Below are positions 56,640 to 64,000 of a stretch of DNA of 64,000 nt, in pieces. Both the position numbers and the translations under genes were made by a program. Each line of letters begins with the position of its first letter. Position 1 is the stretch's first letter. Under the pieces are notes generated by a model that did no database searches, had not been told where the DNA came from, and saw only the letters and a program-made list of their open reading frames with translations. Source of the DNA: Acheta domesticus (Eukaryota; Arthropoda; Insecta; Orthoptera; Gryllidae); contig JAHLJT010000631.1 of assembly GCA_031308135.1 (NCBI GenBank), positions 156,071,276 to 156,135,275 on the forward strand, read 5' to 3'.

Positions 56640-57460
56640 AAACCTCCGACCATGAATTCTCAACTACTTTCGCAATTAAACAAGCATTTGATACTAACAA
56701 CTTAATATTACAATTGTTAACCAAATTCTATTCATGTTAGTGCATCAATATATATTAAAAAATCATTGAAAATTTCCTAACAAGCAGGCAATTCTTCGTA
56801 AAAATAATTTCTGTTTTATCAAATCCGAAGTCAATAAATCCAGGAGTAGCACAGGGCTCAGTGCTCTCCCTCGTATTGTTTAATGTATACATGCATGATA
56901 TGCCAACCTTTAGCGGTACCAAAACAGCACTTTATGCTGATGAACTCTTTGTTTACTTCACATAGTGATATAAATATAGCTTTTGATAATACACAAAGCA
57001 GTTTGTGTGAATTTCAAAATTGAACCCGAAAATGGCGAATAAAAATCAACATAGACAATTCACAAGCTAAAATATTTATTTTACGCCGATATTAAATTTC
57101 CTCCCCCTTAAAACTCAATGGATGTAATGTGTCTTGGGCAAAAAGTAAGATTTCAGTAAAATATCTTGGTGTTCTCTTAGATAAGAAACTAACATGGTCA
57201 TCTCATATTTAGGCAATATCTAATAAAACGTACACTAATTTATAAATGAAATAACTCGACCTTCATGACTTCAACCCATTTGGAAAAATTACAAGTAGTT
57301 GAAAATAAACGTCTCCGGAGAATTATTAAAGCATATTGGTTTATTCCAAACACGCATATACGTGAATACTTACAAATTGAATGGAACAATACATAAAAAA
57401 ATCTGACCACAAAATTCTCCAATCTCCCAGCGTCACCTTGCATTAACACATTTAAAGTAA
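56640..57460 (+). pseudogene. LINE reverse transcriptase, second decayed fragment
   Basis: FAIKQAFDTNNLILQLLTKF (56,671), FFVKIISVLSNPKSINPGVA and QGSVLSLVLFNVYMHDMP (56,790-56,910), ALYADELFVYF (56,929-56,960), ISVKYLGVLLDKKLTWSSHI (57,150-57,210), and KLQVVENKRLRRIIKAYWFI with HIREYLQIEWNNT (57,285-57,393) follow the jockey-type order from motif A to the C-terminus. The catalytic YADD reads YADE and stops abound. It overlaps motif A of the fragment at 55.8 kb, so the two are separate insertions. Confidence 0.8.
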
Positions 57461-58374
57461 TTGTAATAATTAAAATTGCCGTATATGCTCTCGAAATATA
57501 AAATTTATGTTTCGTCCACCATGAACATTTAATGAACTCGCAAATTAAAATTATAAATAATGTTAAAATTGAGTGAATTATTAAAATAAAATTACTTAGT
57601 TAAGTTAATTTGTTACATCTCATGGATAAAGGTTACCAGCCTACCTGATTAATAGTTTTCTTATTGATACAATATACAATAAATTGGAAATTTGATAAAC
57701 GCTATGGATTGTGTAAAAACAACAACATTGAAATTAAAATGCTCCAGAAAATAATTGCTCTAAAATAGTGTTATTTTTTCTCAAATCAACGTAATTTCGT
57801 CATAAAAAATAATAGAAAAGTGTATGCATTTATATATTTATTTCAATGAATTTACTTTCATGTTCATAAAATTAATTTATTTCAAGTCTCATAATATTCT
57901 CATAATCCAATATTTACCGCGTTTTCTAGTAAATAAATTTCGGGAGAATGCATGATTCCAACGAATTAATAGGAAAAGAATTGTTTCAGTAAATGCATGA
58001 GTCATTTATTAACACCTTACAGTTTCAGTTTTCTAATACAATGAAAGTTATAAAAGAAATTTCGGGAAAAGTTGCAACCCTCGGAACACGCCATGTAATT
58101 CGACAATTTTCCTCATCAGAATAATCATTCCACTTACTACTTCATTTCAAGACTTTTTTATCTTACTTAGCTTCACAACATAACGTTTTCAATTTACTTT
58201 CTGCTTGTCTAAGTCTATCCTTTTTCATTAACTACATTGTGTAACAGTATTTAAAAGTATTGGAGCCCAATGAGAGAAGGAATTTAAATGCAAATAATTT
58301 TAAAAAAACACCTGCAAGGCTGATATCAACACAATACAAACGCCAATTTAAATAGAAAATTATGGAGACATGAA
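57461..58374. other. AT-rich DNA, nothing recognised
   Basis: No feature seen. Confidence 0.6.
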
Positions 58375-60668
58375 AACTAGTGGTGCTACAGAGTGGCACT
58401 GACTTTCCCGTATTAGTTTTCTATTTCCTTGTGTCTTCGCTAGCTATTCGGAATTGCCACAAACTCTGTCTTGCCAGCTGTCGTCTATCACCGCCAAAAG
58501 TACATTTGTTTGTCATTTTCTTCATTTTTCGGTTTCCTATTGGTAGAACGGAAACAATATTAAAGAACACAAAAACTAGTCATAAATGGCAATTTTCTTT
58601 TAAAAATTATGTGCCGTTTAAGACAAAATGGCATTTAGCGCTACTAAAAATGCAAAATTTGAAGCTCATTTTCACAGAAAATGTTTGAGTTTTCAAAATA
58701 CTTTATTTGAAGTTATTTGAAGCACTTACACTCACAAATATAATAATGTTTACAAGTTGCTGGTAATGAGCGTATTAAAGATGTGAGAGATCTTTCAAAC
58801 AATATTACAATTATGTAATTGTTGAAAAAAAAAAACTCAAAATAAACTTTACGCTATACTAATGAGTGTAATTAGCACTATCCGTTACAAAAGTTTGAAG
58901 AAAAATTTGCAGCCATAAATGAGAAAATGCCGTTTGAGCCTTTCTGAAAATGCGAAATTTTGAGCTATTTTTCACAGAAAAAGATTGTGTTTTCGAGAAC
59001 CTTTACTTGACATTATTTAAAGCACATGTACTCGTAAATATAATAATGTGAACAAATCGCCGCTCATGTAAATATTATCGACGTGTGAAACATGTGAAAA
59101 ATTTACATTTTTGTAATTTTTGAAAAAAACAACCTATAGAGCAATATGGTTTTTAGTCATCTGATAGAGTACATTTACCACTATCCCTACCAAAAGATTA
59201 TAGAAAAAAATTTAGATCCGTTTTTGAGAAATTCTTGCTTTTGTAAATTTTTAAAATTGCACATATTGCACGAAAACTAATAAAATTTTGAAAAACATTT
59301 ACATGACCTATATGAAAGAACTCAAGTAGGTCTGTCCGTCCGTTAATCTGTGAACAACACTTGCGCCTAAACCATTCGTAGGATTTCTTCCAAAATGGAC
59401 ATTCCCCGGTCGATCTGTGTCCACTCATGGCGCCTCGATTTTGAAAAACTATCTTTGACATTTGGATGTATTTTACATGAAGCTCCACGGACATTTTCAA
59501 ACTTTTCTCAAAAACGGCTCCAAATTTTTTCTTTAAATTTCTTGTAAGAATAGAATAAAATACACTTCTAAGGTGGCATAGGTCCCATTTTCACAATTAT
59601 CTCTGAATTTCCAAAAATTGCAAAATTTTGAAAATTTTCGGCGTCTTCCTAGAACTACAAAATTTAAGATACAGATTTTTGCTTCAAATAAAATTTGTTG
59701 TCCAAAGTGTGTGCTTTTATTAAAGTCATGTATATATTTTTGAAAATTTTACTAGTTTTTGCGCAATATTGCACGCTATATTTGAAATTTTAAAAAAATT
59801 ACAAAAACCAGATTTTCTCAAAAAGGGCTCCAAATTTTTTCTTTAAACTTTTGGTATAGTGCTAAATGTGCTCTATGGGTGACATTAACGCCATATTGCT
59901 CTATTGTTTTGTTTTCCCAAAATTTGCAAAAATGTAGTTCTATTGACTTGTCTCTCACGTTGTTAATATTTACATTAGCGGCGACTCGTTCACATTATTA
60001 TATTAATGAGTACATGTGCTTTGAAAAATGACAAAAAAGTTTCCCGAAAGTTGAATAGTATTCTGTGAAAACTAGCTCAAAATTGCGCAATTTCAGAAAC
60101 GCTCAAACGCCATTTTCTCAAAAATGGTTGCAAATGTTTTGTTCAAACTTTTTGAATGGATAGTGCTAATTGCTCTCTTTATATGGCCTAAAGTTAATTT
60201 TGGGGTATTTTTTGTTTTTTCAAAAAATATAAAAATGTAATTTTTTTGAAAGTTCTCTCATACGGTTAGAATGCACCTTTACAGCAATTTGTAAACACTA
60301 TTTAATTTGTGAATGTAAGTGCTTCATATGACTTTAAATGAAGTTTTTCGAAACTCAAACCATAAAAAAGAGCTTCAAATTTCGCATTTACAGTAGCGCT
60401 AAACGCCATTTTGTTGAAATGGCTCCAAATTTATCAACGAAAATTGCCATTTAGGGCAAGGTTTAATTGCTTTTTATATTCTTAAAATAATAGTTTTGTT
60501 CTACTACTGGAAAACCGAAAACTTAAGAAAATGTCAAAAAACGGTAGTTTGGGCGGTGATAGATGGCAGCTGTTAAGAGTATTGGCAAGTCCGAATAGCT
60601 AGCCGAGACCAAACGAAACAGAAAACTAATACGGGAAAGTCTGTGCCATTCTGTAGCACCACTAGTTT
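58375..60668. mobile_element. Foldback element of family 2, both arms
   Basis: The left end AACTAGTGGTGCTACAG and right end CTGTAGCACCACTAGTT are inverted copies. Inversion continues inward: left arm 58,375-59,320 corresponds to the complement of right arm 59,715-60,668, with a loop of about 390 bp between. The arms are built on a ~300-bp period (TTTTCTCAAAAACGGCTCCA-like phrase at about 59,508, 59,817, 60,117 and 60,412). Arms are clearly more diverged from each other than in the 9.1-kb foldback. No target duplication was found and no transposase is present. Confidence 0.8.
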
Positions 60669-61175
60669 CTTTTACGTAGGTTTAGATCATTATTTGTTCT
60701 TAGGGTAATATTTCGAGAACGGAATATTTGTGTTATTTTCTGAAGCTGAACATTTTTCTTGTGTATGTGCTTTTATTTTATTAGCAATGGTATTTTATTT
60801 CTTTGGTTGTAATTTTTATTGTGTTTTGTGCATTGTTTTCTGTTTGTCACTGAAAGTTAGTGAGGATATTTACTGTCCTTTCTTCATTTTTATGAGTTTT
60901 TTTAGATATTGTTTTAAGAATATATTTTCAATTTCAAGGGCAAACTGGTCCTAGGTTGTTTCTTTCATTTATAAATCAAAAACGTAAAACCTCGATCCTG
61001 GTCACAGTCTAAATGATGTCCATTTTTTTTCTCGTGACATCCAGTGTGAACCCGGACTCCAAGCATCGAGCATTTGTGTTTGATGTTTGAGCCATCGGGA
61101 CCAGGAACGGGACAAGTAGGGACCACTCAAAGTAGAAACTCGAAAAAAATGCTTATGGACACATGCATACTTTTG
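60669..61175. other. No gene recognised
   Basis: T-rich DNA; a 74-codon hydrophobic frame (60,730-60,954) follows from T-richness (Phe/Leu/Ile codons) and is not supported. Confidence 0.55.
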
Positions 61176-61480
61176 CGGATTCGACGGTGTAACGGTTAGC
61201 GTACCGGACTGTCATACCCAAGTTCGCGGGTTCAAACCCGATCGAAGCCGTGGATTTTTAAGGGCGAAAAAATCCTTCGTACGCCTTCCTTCGGAGGGGA
61301 AGTAAAGCCGGCTGTCCCATGTTAGTAGCGCCTTTGAGCAAAATACAAATCGCCTCTTTCCCGAGATACTACCTTCTTTCTCCGCTAGTTGGTGAAAGGA
61401 GCGTAGTGAAATTTACGTGGTCAGACGGAATTTACGGTCAGGCGGGCCTGGTGGCCCGAGTCTCGCCACGTAAAATAAGG
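61176..61480 (+). mobile_element. tRNA-Asp-like SINE (second SINE family)
   Basis: The head at about 61,178-61,250 has an A box TGTAACGGTTAGCG, a CTGTCAT anticodon-loop-like stretch (GTC, as in tRNA-Asp) and a perfect B-box hairpin CGGGTTCAAACCCG. The anticodon stem no longer pairs, so it is not a functional tRNA. A tRNA-unrelated body follows to about 61,480. The tail boundary is uncertain. Confidence 0.7.
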
Positions 61481-61500
61481 CATTAACCAATACTCTTATG

Positions 61501-61565
61501 CGGCTGACAGACATGGTCTCTAATATCACCCCAGAGACAGACATGGTCTCTAATATCACCCTGAC
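61501..61565. repeat. Short tandem duplication
   Basis: GACAGACATGGTCTCTAATA with CACCC occurs twice in succession, about 33 bp apart. Confidence 0.85.
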
Positions 61566-62036
61566 TCTCACAAGATGTCACAGAAGAATTCAGAGGAAAC
61601 TTGTTCACATCAATCTGCTCTGAAAGAAAGAAATGCAACAAAGTATACAATGTCGAAATTCGTAAGAAAACTGGCATCATAGTTGCAGTGAAACAGGCAG
61701 ATAAATTAAAATGTAGGTAGGCAGGATACGTAGCAAGGTACCAACTCAGATGAGCACACACAGTTACTATGGGGACCCAAGGGAAGGCTGGAGACACCCA
61801 GGACGACAGAAGAAGAGATGGGCAGACTTCTTCCGTGGAGCAGCGAGCGGGACCTGAACCAGAAGGGCAAAAGAGAGGACGACGTGAAGGAGCCTACAGT
61901 CCAACAGAAGACAGACGGCGCCACCAACCTATCTACGCGTCCCAAGACGTGTAGCTTTATCACCCCAACTCAGGTAGGAGGTCTTTGCCCCACTAGGGGA
62001 TCTTTGTAGGCTAAAAAAATAAAGAAAGAAATGCAC
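61566..62036 (+). mobile_element. LINE 3' end
   Basis: Decayed coding blocks VRKTGIIVAVKQADKLKC and AGYVARYQ (61,660-61,745), then WRHPGRQKKRWADFFRGAAS (61,792-61,850), match the C-terminus of LINE ORF2 proteins (K-WxGHVAR, then GRPxxRWxDD-like). The 3' UTR ends in AAAAAAATAAAGAAAGAAA at about 62,014-62,033. Everything upstream is missing. Confidence 0.75.
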
Positions 62037-64000
62037 AACAAGTACCGAGCTATAGGTCTGTTGATTAACCTTTTAAAGACTAATGGGAAAGAGGTTTCCC
62101 AGAGCATTTCAACCCAGCGGTACCAATGGGATCTTTTTCGCTTGACCTCCGGAGGCGTGCGACGACCCTTATTTATCGCTTGCTGACGGGTGACAAGCAG
62201 CGGCGCGGCGATTCTCACGTTCGGCGCTCCGGCCTACGCATCCGGCAGGGATGTGTTGACGGAGTACGGTCTTGAGGCGCGAAGAGGAAACGTGATCTGC
62301 TCTGACATTTCATGCTTCTACAGTGCGCCGCAGATACATAGGAGAACGTGAGAAACATAGGAGAATATTAATCGCCAGTCAAACATTGGCCTGGAGACGC
62401 CGCTCTAACGGCAATAAAATCACAATAAGATCACATACCACAGCAAGAATAGAAGAGTTCTGTTTGCAATTTATAACGGAATTTGGGTTTCGTATGGCAT
62501 ATACATATAATGTTCATAAATTTGTTCCATAATATATTATTTTAACTTCGTATATAATAATTAAATTGTGCTAGAAAGATTTTTTCTACAGTAGCAGATA
62601 ACAATAGGGTAAAATCAAGTTTACGACAGTGAAATAAATTTGTTTTCATATTTTGTTATGTATTGTATTGTATTATTTGCAGTGTCTTGAAATTTTATTG
62701 TATTGGCATAAACTAACGACGTAGATATCTCTTCAGCTTATCAAAGCTTTTCTTTTGTTAGGGCGCCTTCTTCTTTAGTCCCTTGTACTTATATGTACCG
62801 CTTCACTGTTTACTATCTCCTGTCACAAACCCCAGTCATATCAAACCCGCCTCGGCCTACGCTTCTCACTTAGGCGATCGCAGTCGTATTCTGCTAAGAG
62901 TTGCTGCATGCGCTTGGGTCGTTTGCTTTTTGAAGTAAAAATGGTTTGTCGAGAACAATCGCTAACAACTTGCAAAATTGAGTTACTTTTGGACAGTGAC
63001 AGTGACTGTGCGTCTGTGTCCAGTCTGGAAGATGATGCGCCATGCCAATCATCATTAGAATTATATGATCCATGCCAATATAATTAAACATTTTCAGCTC
63101 CGATCAAGCTGTCCATCTTTGTGCATTGATTCCGTTCAAGATACTAAATCACTACGATTTAGCTTTATCATGATGATCCATGACGAAATACATTTCTTAC
63201 GCATTTAAAATAATATTAAGGAACATAAAATACTTTTACATTTTTAGAAATAATTTTTATTTTTTTTACTTTCCCAAACTACTTTGAAAATTTTGAAAAA
63301 ATCATACTTTTCATAGTTTTATATAGATTCAATATCCTAAACGGCTACTTAGAATATTTTAAAAATATTTTTTAATTTGAAAAATAGATTCTTCAAATTC
63401 CAACTTTGTAATTGATTTTCATAAAGTATTATGTAGGTTACCTATTTGCAAGTGGGAAATATTTTTAAAAATTTTGAAACATACTAAATATAAAAGCAAT
63501 TTAAACATCAAATGCTGAAAACTTCGTTGCTCAGGCTCGGTGGGTGGAGTAAAGAATGAAAATTAGTAGAAAAAATTAATAGGATCATTGCTCAAAATAT
63601 TACTTAATTTTGCAGAGGAAAAGTGGATACTGTCTTACTCAGTTAAGCCCTTTAAATCTCTATCAACAAAGACTTTCAACACTTCGGGGTAGCTGTCATC
63701 GCTCGCCGCAGTTAAACCTCCACTGGGGTCAAGCAAATTTGTCTATTTAAAAAAGTCGGTACCGCAGGGAGTGCAGAAGGAAAAAAACTCGGTCGCTAAA
63801 AGGTTAACAGACTGTCATAAGAGGGAAGATGATAAAAGAAAACAATTAACATAAGTTGAACTGAGCAGTGGAGTTTATAAAGAATCATTTAGTAAAGCTT
63901 TAAAAGAACAGACTGAAAAGAAACGCTATGATAATGAGAATCTTTTCTGTAAAAAATAGAGTAAAAGTCTGACTGTATTGTATTTTGATTTTTACTACAT
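62037..64000. other. No gene recognised
   Basis: A GC-richer patch lies at 62,100-62,330, followed by AT-rich DNA to the end of the window. No repeat family, exon or RNA was identified. Confidence 0.55.

Noticed and set aside
60730..60954. Hydrophobic 74-codon frame that could be a membrane peptide
   Set aside because: T-rich DNA yields Phe/Leu/Ile codons by composition; no supporting context.
61178..61250. Functional tRNA-Asp gene
   Set aside because: A and B boxes and a GTC-containing loop are present, but the anticodon stem does not pair and the sequence continues as a SINE body.

Overview
This 64-kb window looks like gene-poor, repeat-dense DNA from an animal nuclear genome, most likely an insect with a large genome (an orthopteran or other polyneopteran would fit; the species cannot be read from the sequence). 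The background is AT-rich. Almost every reading frame that resembles a known protein belongs to a decayed transposable element: several non-LTR (LINE) retrotransposons, a Penelope-like element with a GIY-YIG domain, a Tc1-like transposase, and a relic of a Helitron/Pif1-like helicase. No host protein-coding gene, rRNA or functional tRNA gene could be recognised. There is no sign of bacterial organisation.

Layout. 1-24 kb: two head-to-tail LINE 3' ends (3.6-5.5 kb), copies of a tRNA-derived SINE family (9.0-10.0, 13.2 and 22.4 kb), a small MITE (14.4 kb), a helicase relic next to a putative solo LTR (18.8-19.6 kb), a Tc1-like element (20.5-21.5 kb), a 64-bp minisatellite and several CpG/GC-rich islands (7.4-8.1, 10.5-11.3, 23.2-23.6 kb). 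24.6-27.6 kb: a 3.0-kb hAT-like non-autonomous element, with an 8-bp target duplication fitting nTnnnnAn and ends CAGGGACCG/CGGTCCCTG. It carries two large GC-rich satellite arrays and a SINE, and it lies inside a LINE fragment. 28.0-28.6 kb: a LINE fragment on the minus strand.

29-41.6 kb is the centrepiece, a nest of insertions. A small dispersed repeat (30.26 kb) was hit by a 5'-truncated LINE (30,428-41,509; 10-bp TSD). The LINE was hit by a 9.1-kb foldback element (30,795-39,917; 9-bp TSD), whose two inverted arms of about 2.95 kb are nearly identical. The foldback loop was hit by a jockey-type LINE (34,138-36,918; TSD 11/12), which itself appears interrupted by an AT-rich insert. Conceptually removing the foldback together with one TSD copy restores the reading frame of the host LINE.

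42.7-44.65 kb: a degenerate Penelope-like element ending in a hammerhead-ribozyme-like motif. 45.6-47.0 and 58.4-60.7 kb: a second foldback family, one copy with both arms (2.3 kb) and one single-arm copy, both built on a ~300-bp periodicity. 48.5-55.4 kb: more SINE copies and CpG-rich islands, two of the window's islands ending near consensus 5' splice sites. 55.8-57.5 kb: decayed LINE pieces. 61.2-62.0 kb: a second, tRNA-Asp-like SINE and a LINE 3' end. The remainder is AT-rich DNA in which nothing could be identified.

The most unusual signals are the three foldback or inverted elements with repeat-built arms. The best candidate for something undescribed is the 9.1-kb foldback, whose terminal 12-mer is iterated inside its arms. 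All identities are judged by eye; no alignment or database search was run.
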